A DNA stretch of 64,000 nt, from the NCBI RefSeq assembly GCF_022965805.1, contig NW_027331289.1:92228-156227 (forward strand), in the 5' to 3' direction. A model generated the notes under the pieces. That model saw only the letters and a program-made list of their open reading frames with translations. It made no database searches and was not told where the DNA came from. Position numbers and translations under genes: made by a program. This DNA is from Primulina eburnea (lineage: Eukaryota; Streptophyta; Magnoliopsida; Lamiales; Gesneriaceae). The first letter of the stretch is position 1. Each line of letters starts with the position of its first letter. Positions 22,878-35,149 of this stretch are shown here, one piece after another.

Positions 22878-23906
22878 TAGTTTTTTTAAGCAGAACAATT
22901 GAAAACTGATATTCTAAAATATTTTTCAGAATGATATTTAAAATGGCTTTTAAAATTCCTTTAAAAATTTTGTATGTGTTTATTGTGGGAAGAGAGAAGA
23001 TTTTTGGATCTGCAACTAACATTGTAGCCACTTATCTTGACTCTTTAATGTTTTTGTTTTAGCAGCTTGTAGGATTTTGAGTCCAAAATGACAGCAAAAT
23101 AGCCAAATTGATCGGCAGATAAGATTTCAATTGCCAGCCTACCAGTTCAGGCTGATCAACAGACGAACCCAACTACCAGCTGAAATTTTGGATGATTAGG
23201 AGCTTAATCATCAACAGTATACCGCCACTTCATTGCCATATCAAATCAAAATAGATGATCAATGCGGTTCAAAATCAGTTGAGTCTAGTTTGAGTCAGCT
23301 CGACCAGTTAGCCAGCACAGAGATTAAGTCCAAGGCAAATTAGCTGCTTCTCTGGCAAAGAAACTCAAGATCGATGCAGCATTCAAGGAAAATAGTTTTT
23401 GGTATATTCAATTCTATTATGTATGAACTAACTGATATTTGATGTTGTTTAAAATTTGATATAGTAGTAGCAATTTCCCTTACACATGTTGTTGTGCTTA
23501 ATGTATGATACAAGGGACGCGTATTTGATTAAATAAACATTATGTTTATCTAGTCAGCTTCTATGTAACTAAACTGCTATTCTAAGATTTATTGTCTAAA
23601 CTGCTTGAATGTTAAAAGATGCTAAAACTTCATTAAATCGTGTAAATGATTATTTTTTTAAGGAGGAGTTTTTAATTTAGTTCTTGAGGGGAACTCTTGT
23701 ATCCTTCGAACTGAAAATGTTATAAACTCATTTTTTAATTCAGTTCTTGAGAGAGAGTTGCAATTAATTATCTCTCATACTGAAATTTTTTCTTAAATGT
23801 TTTTTTTATTCTCGCAAAGGGGGAGAATTAGTATTAAATTTTTTCCTTTAAATTTATCGCTTTTTAATTGCTCAAGTTTTTTTATCATCAAAAAAAAGGG
23901 GAGAAA
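22878..23906 (+). other. Element F internal region, no coding seen
   Basis: About 1 kb with no frame that I can match to Gag or Pol. It contains two similar T-rich segments with TTTTTAATT(T/C)AGTTCTTGAG (about 23667 and 23734). Two PPT-like runs, AAAGGGGGAGA near 23817 and AAAAAAAGGGGAGA near 23891, close the region. Confidence 0.65.
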
Positions 23907-24819
23907 ACTACCTAGCAATCTTGATTTTGATGTTAACAAAACTTGTTATTTTGTTTCTAATGAATTTACCTAAGTGTGCAGAAAGCTACCGAGCCTAAAC
24001 TGAAGCTATTAAGACACAAACTGAAAGCACCAACTGATTGCCCAAACAGAACCAGTTCAACTGATATATCAAAGACCAGTTCAACTGATTTTTCAGCTGA
24101 TAGGTAGTTCAGCAGAAGACATTCAGATGCCCGGTCAGCTGATGAAGAACTCAACTGATGAAGAGCCCAGCAAACCAGTTCAAATGAAGCAGTGAAATCA
24201 GTTCAGCTGATGAGCAAATTGATTTCACAACACCAGTTCAAGACCAGTTCAAAACATCAATTAGGAGCCGACCAATTTGCAGAACACGAAAAGCTTATCT
24301 AAGTGGAATCCAGATGTGCGCATTAAGGAAAGCAATTGTCCAGTCAAGGACAACAATGTACGTTGAAACAGAGCTTAAAGTCGAGACGTTCCAGAATGAC
24401 TGCCCGAACGGACAATTCGAAAATATCGAGGAATGGATTCAACTGCAACAAACATGTTTGATGAGTCTTGTTGTTCGGTCATGAAGCCTCTATAAATACA
24501 AGATCAAGACCATCAACTAAAAGAAGTGTGTGAAAATCAAGAGAAAAGGGTACGCTCAATGCATTTCAGCTTACAAGAAATAATCAACCAAGATTGGAGG
24601 GAACACTTCAAAGTGTTATCAGCTTAGATTAGAAGCACAATTCCCTCAGTGTGTGAGAAAACTTTCATATTGTAATCATAGATCAGTTCTCTCTCACACA
24701 CACGCACACAATCACTCACATATAAAGAAAATTGAGCATATTGATAAGTTGAGTGAGTCTTGCACAAAGACGTTAAACTTGTATATGTAGTCTTTAACAC
24801 ATAGAGGTTAAACAAATAT
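23907..24819 (+). repeat. Element F 3' LTR, first part
   Basis: From CTTGATTTTGATGTTAAC it parallels the solo LTR at 38522, and from about 24019 (ACTGAAAGCACC) it parallels the 5' LTR at 21600. CCTCTATAAATA recurs at about 24486. It ends at AATAT (24815-24819), the target duplication of the next element, and resumes at 36831. Confidence 0.82.
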
Positions 24820-24982
24820 TGTAAGGTCCGAGAAATTTATCATGTTAATCCGAAATGATTTGACAATGGTTATTATAGTCGGACACGATTTGCCGCTAAT
24901 TGACATGATTGAGGTTATACGGACTTGAATGAAGAAGCCGGGCGTCGTTGCATTATGAGCCAAGAGTTCGGACAGAATAGGT

Positions 24983-25089
24983 GGCGCCCGAGCGGTAGAA
25001 AAGCACCGCTCGAGCGCCAATGGATAACAAGCGTGGTCCTGGACAGAAACTTCCGCGCTCGAGCGGTAGTTTCTTACCGCCCGAGCGCG
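24983..25089 (+). repeat. Two GC-rich hairpins in LTR 1
   Basis: Hairpin 1: GGCGCCCGAGCGGT (24983-24996) pairs with ACCGCTCGAGCGCC (25005-25018) with one mismatch. Hairpin 2: CGCGCTCGAGCGGTA (25054-25068) pairs with TACCGCCCGAGCGCG (25075-25089), also with one mismatch. Equivalent copies lie at about 29991-30098 and 34928-35036. Confidence 0.9.
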
Positions 25090-25140
25090 AGTCATGCAAA
25101 ATGTAGGATTGCCACTTGGGTTGTATGAGCGACGTGTGTG

Positions 25141-25152
25141 TATATATATATA

Positions 25153-25201
<49 letters not shown>
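25141..25201 (+). promoter_or_regulatory. (TA)n tract, candidate core promoter of LTR 1
   Basis: About 60 bases of TA with one C, 52 bases after the last hairpin. In LTR 2 the tract is about 19 bases (30146-30164) and in LTR 3 about 58 (35089-35146). TATA-like tracts at this place in LTRs usually set the transcription start, so the lengths may affect promoter strength. Tyr-Ile repeat frames on the other strand are artefacts. Confidence 0.6.
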
Positions 25202-25204
<3 letters not shown>

Positions 25205-25991
25205 TACAAACGTTAATTCAGAAAAAGGAAAAAGGAGAGAGAATCGTGAAGTTTGGAAATTGATGAACAATCTGTCCGTCTGATTTTGAATCCGATTTCA
25301 GTACCGAGTTCCTAACAACGTAGGCTACAACTGGTCGTAAGTTTTGCTACGTTTTGACATGCTTTGAAATTAGACTATTGTCAGAATTGAATAGGATTCA
25401 TATATGATGTTCTTGTCATGCTAGACATCATAGAAGCGAAGTCAGATTGAGAAACGGACCGTTTATGTAATTGTTATGATTTTCGGAGTCGATGTGACTG
25501 AGAATTCATATCAGATATGTATTTTTATTGAGATTATGACTAGTATCGATATTGATTATGAGCTCTGGTATTATATCTGTGATGTTGGGATTGACGGGGT
25601 TACTGAAATTGTATTGTCATACCGTCGAAACATCAATGAATTGATATTGATCAGACTCAGTATTGATTGTGATTATATCGTGATATTGTCGATATGAATT
25701 GGATTGTGTCTTGATTCGATATTAATCAGAACATGCTTTGAACTGAGCTGTATATTAACACAGTCTATTCGATATTGTGAATTCAGATTGACATGGACAG
25801 ACATGAAATAGAGTCTTCGCCTTCGTCAAATTATGAAGACAAAGGTATAAATTAATGTTGTGTTGGGATTGCACAACTCGAGTAAGGTTTGACTCGAGTC
25901 TCCCTAAATCACATACTTAGTTTATTACATTGATTTTTGTAATTGTTGAGATTGATGTGTGTAGTCTATTGATTCATAGCTATTGCATGTG

Positions 25992-26275
25992 TTGACTGCT
26001 GATTCGTTTAGTCATTGGCTGATTCGCTTATTTATTGACTGATTCGTCTATATATTGACTGATTCGTCTATCTATCGACTGATTCGTCTAGCTATCGGCT
26101 GTTTCGCCTAGCTATTGGCTGATTCGCTTATTTATTGACTGATTCTTCTATAAATTGACTGATTCGTCTATCTATTGACTGATTCGTCTAGCTATCGGCT
26201 GTTTCGCCTAGCTATTGGCTGATTCGCTTAAATCTTGACTGAGTCGTCAATTCTGTGGCTGTTTCGCCCAAACAT
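25992..26275 (+). repeat. 20-bp minisatellite in LTR 1
   Basis: About 14 units of a 20-base repeat, typified by TTGACTGATTCGTCTATCTA and TCGGCTGTTTCGCCTAGCTA. LTR 3 has about 14 units (35935-36215) and LTR 2 about 13 (30954-31215). The repeats are contiguous, with no spacers. Confidence 0.88.
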
Positions 26276-26884
26276 CGGGATCCCTAGGTTAGAGTTGAGT
26301 CGAGTCTGAAACGACGCGTTGTTTGAGTTGAGTTTGAGTCTGAGTGTGATTCATTGCTTGATATTGATTTATATTATTTGATGTTGATTATGTTCCTGAT
26401 GATGGTACATGTTTAGAATAAGAGTTATTCTTGATATTGCTTCATGTTCTGATTTGATATATGTTATGATTATTGCTTATATGCTTTTATATATGTTTTT
26501 ATATGATTGCATGTTTACATTGTTTATACTGGGATTTATTCTCACCGGAGTTATCCGGCTGTTGTCTTGTCTGTATGTGTGCATGGAAACAGGTGGGACA
26601 GGTACAGGGTCACAGAGATGAGGACAGATCGAGATTAGAGTCGTGATACCGGACTTGGACTAAAGCTAGGGTTTAAACACTTGATAGTAGTTGTTGAACC
26701 TGAGTATGTATGATTGTATATTTTATCAGATTTACACTTTTATACTGATATGTATAGGAGCTTGATTCCATTACCTTCCGCATTTTAAAAAAAAAAATTA
26801 AATTTAGACCCTGTTTATTATACTTGATTAATTAGTCCCAATCATGATTAAAAAGATGATTAGCGTCCGGGTCCCCACAACAGG

Positions 26885-26896
26885 TGGTATCAGAGC
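26885..26896 (+). other. Primer-binding site 1 of the triple element
   Basis: TGGTATCAGAGC after LTR 1 and the 5-base spacer ACAGG. The identical arrangement follows LTR 2 at 31827-31838. LTR 3 is followed by the target duplication instead. Confidence 0.93.
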
Positions 26897-27228
26897 CTTA
26901 GGTTCCAGAACAGTAGGTTCTAGAGCTGTAGGTTCTGTAGACTGAGATAGAAGAGAATGAGCGGGGTAGGTTGAATTTTCTTCCTTGCATGTGATTGTTA
27001 GCATGAGATTTATTTTAATGTTGATTGACATTGTGTGCTAGCATGAGACTATGTGTTTCTGCTTTGAGATACATGTTTCCCTGATTATTTGATTGGAATG
27101 GGTATTATGTATTCTTGAATATAAATCAGATCTGATTCCTGATCAGCAGTAAGATGATCAGAGAAAGATTAGAACAGATTGATTGTACTGGATTAATAAT
27201 GTTTTGGTAATCAGATATAGCTCCCCGA

Positions 27229-27594
27229 ATGATTCCTGAAAAAGGCAGTACTTCGTATGATCAGATAGATAGATCAGAATCTCAGATAGATGTGTCAGAA
27301 ACTCCGATGGAATTAAAATTGAAAGAGTTTCAGTTACTTCAGCCGTCGATTCTGAGTGGTATCGGGACGTCTGAAGAGTATGAGAACTGGTTTAATGACA
27401 TAGAAATACGGTTCGATTTACTTGATTGCACAGATGAACAGAGAGTTAAACTGGTATTCCCTCAGTTACGAGAAGCTGCCAGAAGTTGGGGGATTACAAC
27501 CAAAGGAGTACTAGAACTGAGAGGTTCCCGAGGATTTCAGGGAGTTGGATCATCTGGACATGGTGATCGAGGAACAGACCCAGGACACACTTGA
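27229..27594 (+). pseudogene. Truncated gag frame, internal copy 1 (121 aa)
   Basis: Residues 30-95 match the start of the retrotransposon-gag domain in gypsy C and E (MELKLKEFQLLQPSILSGI, YENWFNDIEIRFDLLDCTDE, then QLREAARSWGITTKG). After about residue 98 the sequence jumps to what in gypsy C lies downstream of the zinc knuckles (about 47903 and 48070). The body of Gag and both knuckles are therefore deleted. The usual gag ATG position reads ATAGCTCCC, and the frame starts four codons later. The leader 26897-27228 has no gene. It might still carry a packaging signal. Confidence 0.82.
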
Positions 27595-29812
27595 TGATAT
27601 AGTGGCAGGTACTGTTCCTTTAGGATTATGGTGCATATGTATTGATCCTTGATTGGGTGACACTGATATATGCTTTACCTGTTGGTTCTGTATTAACTGC
27701 AGTATTGATTCTTTACCTTTTTGGGGAAAGAATTTGATATCAGTGATATTCTGTGATATATTGTATACTGCAGTAAGTTGAGAATGTGATCGAATTAGGA
27801 TAAATTGTACTTGTATTGTCGGATGATGACAGCATGATTGATATTGATATATCGAACAAGTATAGAGCAATTATAGAGTCTTGCCAGGAGATGGTAAGAT
27901 TCGGACCTGAAATTGCCAAGGAATGAATGATATACGGTAAGGGATTTCGATTTTGAATTCCTTGATATCCATATTATGTATGATTCGATGATTATCGAAA
28001 GGAATGGAATAATTCCTTATGTATTCAGTTGATGACTGAAGTTGAGCCTATCAGGGACTGAATTACCAGTAGCAGGAGAGTGGCTATAGTTGTCCTAGAT
28101 CAGATTTACGGGTTTGATATCTATATCAGGGAGAGTGATTTCAGCCTTGATTCGATACCAGGTATTGGTTTTATTTTAGAATTTCTTATAAACTGATACT
28201 GATTTAATTGAAAGAATTGAAAAATCAGTTGAAAGAATTATTGTCTAAGAGTTAGAGTTACATTTGATTATATGTTTCTCTGGAAAGTACTTCAGTTCCA
28301 ATTATGGGTTGATGAATCCTGTGTTCAGCAATATTCTGAAGACATTATGCTCGTTTTATCTATGACATTTTGATATATTCGCAGCGTATGATTGAATTGA
28401 ATATTCTGGGAATTGAGATTGTGGTATACAGAATTGTTCGGATATGAATCTCGATTGTAACAGATTTTATTCAGAGTCTATGATATCTGAAGATAGTATA
28501 CTGACTGACGATAGCACAGTGAGACCGTGATCAGTGGCTGAGAATGATATTGAATATAACAGACTTTTCGAAATGTCAGAAATTGCGTTCTATGCAGCTC
28601 TTAGATCAGTATTGCGTATTGATATTCTGAATCTGATCTGATAGTGTTATCATTCTGAATCCGTGTTTAATACCGATTATTATGAACCGTTGAGCTTACA
28701 CACAGTTCAGTCGAGTCAGAACTGATTTTGAAGAGTAAAGCGGTTCAGAAGTTTGATCAGACTTTTTAGAATTTGATTTTGAAAGTCATAACAGAATACC
28801 AGGTAGGTATCTTTTTTTTTTATTTAAATTATTAGCTGATTTGTTTGTGTTAGATGTTCGAATTGGAAATGGCAGGTATTGTCAGATACACACAATAGTA
28901 GATTCAGTACTATTCTGGTTACAGAAAACGTGTGATAATTCGAATAGACCGTTTTGAAATAAACTGATGGAAATCAGTTATGGCAGTAATTGTATTGATT
29001 TCTAAATAGAAATGGGAGTACATTTCTATGGATTTTGCAATGACACTACTGCAATCTGGCCAAGATGGTGATTGTGATTGAACGATTGTTCACATCGATA
29101 CATGTTATATGATACAGGAAGAGGCACAGATATGATCAGATGACTGAAAGGTATGTCATAAACGGGAATCAGATTGTATTGAATGCCAAGTGAATTATGT
29201 CAGACTGTGATTTTCGTTTGATATTTTTTATTTTTGGCTGAGTGCATGAGATGATATTTTATCTATGATTATAGATTGACGGATAGTCGGAGTGAACTAT
29301 CCTGATACTGGAAGATATCCAGGAAATGTAAGGCTGGATTATAGCACTAGTTGACATGATTCATTGTCACTTGTGAATTATTGTACAATAATAGCTACTA
29401 GATGAGTATCGAAATAGCTTTAATCGCAGTATTGCACAGTGAGAACTGCAAATCTCCTTTGTATGGAAATGATATTGCGGGGAGGTCTGAGATTGGAATT
29501 GATAAGATTAGAGATCAGATGAATAAAATGGAATCAACGCAAAATAAGTAGACTAAATATACCAACGTCGGATGATGACTGTTGGTATTTGAAGCCGAAG
29601 ATGGAGTATGTCTTTGACAGGGATTAACAGATTTGATAACAGCTGATAGTAGTGAGTTGCTATGAGCTGTGGGTTGGTATATACAGATGTTGTATAGCCA
29701 GTATGGTGAGATTGAGATTTCAGAACAGATTCATTGAGATGAGTTCTGCTTTGAACTCTGTATACATTTCTTCTGAATCGATTGTTGCGAGTTCGAGGAC
29801 GAACTCAGATCT
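27595..29812 (+). pseudogene. Eroded pol traces, internal copy 1
   Basis: Short nucleotide matches to gypsy C appear in order. They include a protease-like block at about 27835-27960, the RT start near 28130-28260 (ACTGATTTAATTGAAAGAATTG) and the RT block around 28300-28400 that matches the C region at 49080-49200. No frame longer than a few dozen residues survives. Most of RNase H and integrase is unrecognisable, and the total is far shorter than a full pol. Confidence 0.7.
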
Positions 29813-29826
29813 AAGAGGGGGAGAAA
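29813..29826 (+). other. Polypurine tract 1 of the triple element
   Basis: AAGAGGGGGAGAAA directly before LTR 2. An almost identical tract precedes LTR 3 at 34753-34766, and gypsy E has the same tract on the - strand at 54574-54587. Confidence 0.85.
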
Positions 29827-31821
29827 TATAAGGTCCGAGAAATTTATCGTGTTAATCCGAAATGATTTGACAATGGTTATTATAGTCGGACACGATTTGC
29901 CGCTAATTGACATGATTGAGGTTATACGGACTTGAATGAAGAAGCCGGGCGTCATTGCATTATGAGCCAAGAGTTCGGACAGAATTGGTGGCGCCCGAGC
30001 GGTAGAAAAGCACCGCTCGAGCGCCAATGGATAACAAGCGTGGTCCTGGACAGAAACTTCCGCGCTCGAGCGGTAGTTTCTTACCGCCCGAGCGCGAGTC
30101 ATGCAAAATGTAGGATTGCCACTTGGGTTGTATGAGCGACGTGTGTATATATATATATATATATGCATACAAACGTTAATTCAGAAAAAGGAAAAAGGAG
30201 AGAGAATCGTGAAGTTTGGAAATTGATGAACAATCCGTCCGTCTGATTTTGAATCCGATTTCAGTACCGAGTTCCTAACAACGTAGGCTACAACTGGACG
30301 TAAGTTTTGCTACGTTTTGACATGCTTTGAAATTAGACTATTGTCAGAATTGAATAGGATTCATATATGATGTTCTTGTCATGCTAGACATCATAGAAGC
30401 GAAGTCAGATTGAGAAACAGACCGTTTATGTAATTGTTATGATTTTCTGAGTCGATGTGACTGAGAATTCATATCAGATATGTATTGTTATTGAGATTAT
30501 GACTAGTATCGATATTGATTATGAGCTCTAGTATTATATCTGTGATGTTGGGATTGACGGGGTTACTGAAATTGTATTGTCATACCGTCGAAACATCAAT
30601 GAATTGATATTGATCAGACTCAGTATTGATTGTGATTATATCGTGATATTGTCGATATGAATTGGATTGTGTCTTGATTCGATATTAATCAGAACATGCT
30701 TTGAACTGAGCTGTATATTAACACAGTCTATTCGATATTGTGAATTCAGATTGACATGGACAGACATGAAATAGAGTCTTCGCCTTCGTCAGATTATGAA
30801 GACAAAGGTATAAATTAATGTTGTGTTGGGATTGCACAACTCGAGTAAGGTTTGACTCGAGTCTCCCTAAATCACATACTTAGTTTATTACATTGATTTT
30901 TGTAATTGTTGAGATTGATGTGTGTAGTCTATTGATTCATAGCTATTGCATGTGTTGACTGCTGATTCGTTAGTCATTGGCTGATTCGCTTATTTATTGA
31001 CTGATTCGTCTATCTATCGACTGATTCGTCTAGCTATCGGCTGTTTCGCCTAGCTATTGGCTGATTCGCTTATTTATTGACTGATTCGTCTATAAATTGA
31101 CTGATTCCTCTATCTATTGACTGATTCGTCTAGCTATCGGCTGTTTCGCCTAGCTATTGGCTGATTCGCTTAAATCTTGACTGAGTCGTCAATTCTGTGG
31201 CTGTTTCGCCCAAACATCGGGATCCCTAGGTTAGAGTTGAGTCGAGTCTGAAACGACGCGTTGTTTGAGTTGAGTTTGAGTCTGAGTGTGATTCATTGCT
31301 TGATATTGATTTATATTATTTGATGTTGATTATGTTCCTGATGATGGTACATGTTTAGAATAAGAGTTATTCTTGATATTGCTTCATGTTCTGATTTGAT
31401 ACATGTTATGATTATTGCTTATATGCTTTTATATATGTTTTTATATGATTGCATGTTTACATTGTTTATACTGGGATTTATTCTCACCGGAGTTATCCGG
31501 CTGTTGTCTTGTCTGTATGTGTGCATGGAAACAGGTGGGACAGGTACAGGGTCACAGAGATGAGGACAGATCGAGATTAGAGTGGTGATACCGGACTTGG
31601 ACTAGAGCTAGGGTTTAAACACTTGATAGTAGTTGTTGAACCTGAGTATGTATGATTGTATATTTTATCAAATTTACACTTTTATACTGATATGTATAGG
31701 AGCTTGATTCCATTACCTTCCGCATTTTAAAAAAAAAATTTAAATTTAGACCCTGTTTATTATACTTGATTAATTAGTCCCAATCATGATTAAAAAGATG
31801 ATTAGCGTCCGGGTCCCCACA
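29827..31821 (+). repeat. Triple element LTR 2 (1995 bp), shared by both internal copies
   Basis: Same layout as LTR 1. It starts TATAAGGTCC instead of TGTAAGGTCC, so its terminal TG is lost. It is about 65 bases shorter than the outer LTRs, mainly through a shorter (TA)n tract and one fewer minisatellite unit. Confidence 0.95.
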
Positions 31822-32170
31822 ACAGGTGGTATCAGAGCCTTAGGTTCCAGAACAGTAGGTTCTAGAGCTGTAGGTTCTGTAGACTGAGATAGAAGAGAAT
31901 GAGCGGGGTAGGTTGAATTTTCTTCCTTGTATGTGATTGTTAGCATGAGATTTATTTTAATGTTGATTGACATTGTGTGCTAGCATGAGACTATGTGTTT
32001 CTGCTTTGAGATACATGTTTCCCTGATTATTTGATTTGAATGGGTATTATGTATTCTTGAATATAAATCAGATCTGATTCCTGATCAGCAGTAAGATGAT
32101 CAGAGAAAGATTAGAACAGATTGATTGTACTAGATTAATAATGTTTTGGTAATCAGATATAGCTCCCCGA

Positions 32171-32536
32171 ATGATTCCTGAAAAAGGCAGTACTTCGTAT
32201 GATCAGATAGATAGATCAGAATCTCAGATAGATGTGTCAGAAACTCCGATGGAATTAAAATTGAAAGAGTTTCAGTTACTTCAGCCGTCGATTCTGAGTG
32301 GTATCGGGACGTCTGAAGAGTATGAGAACTGGTTTAATGACATAGAAATACGGTTCGATTTACTTGATTGCACAGATGAACAGAGAGTTAAACTGGTATT
32401 CCCTCAGTTACGAGAAGCTGCAAGAAGTTGGGGGATTACAACCAAAGGAGTACTAGAACTGAGAGGTTCCCGAGGATTTCAGGGAGTTGGATCATCTGGA
32501 CATGGTGATCGAGGAACAGACCCAGGACACACTTGA
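32171..32536 (+). pseudogene. Truncated gag frame, internal copy 2 (121 aa)
   Basis: The predicted protein is identical to the one at 27229-27594, with the same ATAGCTCCC before it and the same deletion of Gag body and zinc knuckles. The nucleotide sequence differs silently (CTGCCAGA versus CTGCAAGA near codon 84). PBS 2 lies upstream at 31827-31838. Confidence 0.82.
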
Positions 32537-34766
32537 TGATATAGTGGCAGGTACTGTTCCTTTAGGATTATGGTGCATATGTATTGATCCTTGATTGGGT
32601 GACACTGATATATGCTTTACCTGTTGGTTCTGTATTAACTGCAGTATTGATTCTTTACCTTTTTGGGGAAAGAATTTGATATCAGTGATATTCTGCGATA
32701 TATTGTATACTGCAGTAAGTTGAGAATGGGATCGAATTAGGATAAATTGTACTTGTATTGTCGGATGATGACAGCATGATTGATATTGATATATCGAACA
32801 AGTATAGAGCAATTATAGAGTCTTGCCAGGAGATGGTAAGATTCGGACCTGAAATTGCCAAGGAATGAATGATATACGGTAAGGGATTTCGATTTTGAAT
32901 TCCTTGATATCCATATTATGTATGATTCGATGATTATCGAAAGGAATGGAATAATTCCTTATGTATTCAGTTGATGACTGAAGTTGAGCCTATCAGGGAC
33001 TGAATTACCAGTAGCAGGAGAGTGGCTATAGTTGTCCTAGATCAGATTTACGGGTTTGATATCTATATCAGGGAGAGTGATTTCAGCCTTGATTCGATAC
33101 CAGGTATTGGTTTTATTTTAGAATTTCTTATAAACTGATACTGATTTAATTGAAAGAATTGAAAAATCAGTTGAAAGAATTATTGTCTAAGAGTTAGAGT
33201 TACATTTGATTATATGTTTCTCTGGAAAGTACTTCAGTTCCAATTATGGGTTGATGAATCCTGTGTTCAGCAATATTCTGAAGACATTATGCTCGTTTTA
33301 TCTATGACATTTTGATATATTCGCAGCGTATGATTGAATTGAATATTCTGGGAATTGAGATTGTGGTATACAGAATTGTTCGGATATGAATCTCGATTGT
33401 AACAGATTTTATTCAGAGTCTATGATATCTGAAGATAGTATACCGACTGACGATAGCACAGTGAGACCGTGATCAGTGGCTGAGAATGATATTGAATATA
33501 ACAGACTTTTCGAAATGTCAGAAATTGCGTTCTATGCAGCTCTTAGATCAGTATTGCGTATTGATATTCTGAATCTGATCTGATAGTGTTATCATTCTGA
33601 ATCCGTGTTTAATACCGATTATTATGAACCGTTGAGCTTACACACAGTTCAGTCGAGTCAGAACTGATTTTGAAGAGTAAAGCAGTTCAGAAGTTTGATC
33701 AGACTTTTTAGAATTTGATTTTGACAGTCAGAACAGAATACCAGGTAGGTATTTTTTTTTTTATTTAAATTATTAGCTGATTTGTTTGTGTCAGATGTTC
33801 GAATTGGAAATGGCAGGTATTGTCAGATACACACAATAGTAGATTCAGTACTATTCTGGTTACAGAAAACGTGTGATAATTCGAATAGACCGTTTTGAAA
33901 TAAACTGATGGAAATCAGTTATGGCAGTAATTGTATTGATTTCTAAATAGAAATGGGAGTACATTTCTATGGATTGTGCAATGACACTACTGCAATCTGG
34001 CCAAGATGGTGATTGTGATTGAACGATTGTTCACATCGATACATGTTATATGATACAGGAAGAGGCACAGATATGATCAGATGACTGAAAGGTATGTCAT
34101 AAACGGGAATCAGATTGTATTGAATGCCAAGTGAATTATGTCAGACTGTGATTTTCGTTTGATATTTTTATTTTTGGCTGAGTGCATGAGATGATATTTT
34201 ATCTATGATTATAGATTGACGGATAGTCGGAGTGAACTATCCTGATACTGGAAGATATCCAGGAAATGTAAGGCTGGATTATAGCACTAGTTGACATGAT
34301 TCATTGTCACTTGTGAATTATTGTACAATAATAGCTACTAGATGAGTATCGAAATAGCTTTAATCGCAGTATTGCACAGTGAGAACTGCAAATCTCCTTT
34401 GTATGGAAATGATATTGCGGGGAGGTCTGAGATTGGAATTGATAAGATTAGAGATCAGATGAATAAAATGGAATCAACGCAGAATAAGTAGACTAAATAT
34501 ACCAACGTCGGATGATGACTGTTGGTATTTGAAGCCGAAGATGGAGTATGTCTTTGACAGGGATTAACAGATTTGATAACAGCTGATAGTAGTGAGTTGC
34601 TATGAGCTGTGGGTTGGTATATACAGATGTTGTATAGCCAGTATGGTGAGATTGAGATTTCAGAACAGATTCATTGAGATGAGTTCTGCTTTGAACTCTG
34701 TATACATTTCTTCTGAATCGATTGTTGCGAGTTCGGGGACGAACTCAGATCTAAGAGGGGGAGAAA
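32537..34766 (+). pseudogene. Eroded pol traces and PPT, internal copy 2
   Basis: Near-identical to 27595-29826, with scattered single-base changes such as GTATACCGACTG versus GTATACTGACTG and TCGGGGACG versus TCGAGGACG. It ends in the PPT at 34753-34766 before LTR 3. No functional frame. Confidence 0.75.
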
Positions 34767-35079
34767 TGTAAGGTCCGAGAAATTTATCGTGTTAATCCGA
34801 AATGATTTGACAATGGTTATTATAGTCGGACACGATTTGCCGCTAATTGACATGATTGAGGTTATACGGACTTGAATGAAGAAGCCGGGCGTCGTTGCAT
34901 TATGAGCCAATAGTTCGGACAGAATAGGTGGCGCCCGAGCGGTAGAAAAGCACCGCTCGAGCGCCAATGGATAACAAGCGTGGTCCTGGACAGAAACTTC
35001 CGCGCTCGAACGGTAGTTTCTTACCGCCCGAGCGCGAGTCATGCAAAATGTAGGATTGCCACTTGGGTTGTATGAGCGA

Positions 35080-35149
<70 letters not shown>

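Larger units (their letters stand above)
24820..26879 (+). repeat. Triple element LTR 1 (2060 bp)
   Basis: Runs TGTAAGGTCCGAG to GGGTCCCCACA. In order it has GC-rich hairpins (24983-25089), a (TA)n tract (25141-25201), a 20-bp minisatellite (about 25992-26275) and a conserved region near the 3' end (TCACCGGAGTTATCCGG at 26540). Reversed, that region also occurs in G1 at about 7480 and in E at about 52790, showing common ancestry. Confidence 0.95.

Noticed and set aside
24808..25209. Open frame with a Tyr-Ile repeat, also at 29731-30172 and 34671-35154
   Set aside because: The repeat is a translation of the (TA)n tract inside an LTR; no protein support.
25476..25697. 73-residue open frame in LTR 1, also at 35421
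   Set aside because: Present only in LTR sequence, broken in LTR 2, and without recognisable domain.
25992..26275. Possible CRISPR-like array
   Set aside because: Contiguous 20-bp minisatellite without unique spacers, in a plant retrotransposon LTR.
27550..27870. 106-residue - strand frame, repeated at 32492-32812
   Set aside because: Antisense to gag/protease remnants of the triple element; its duplication only reflects the tandem structure.
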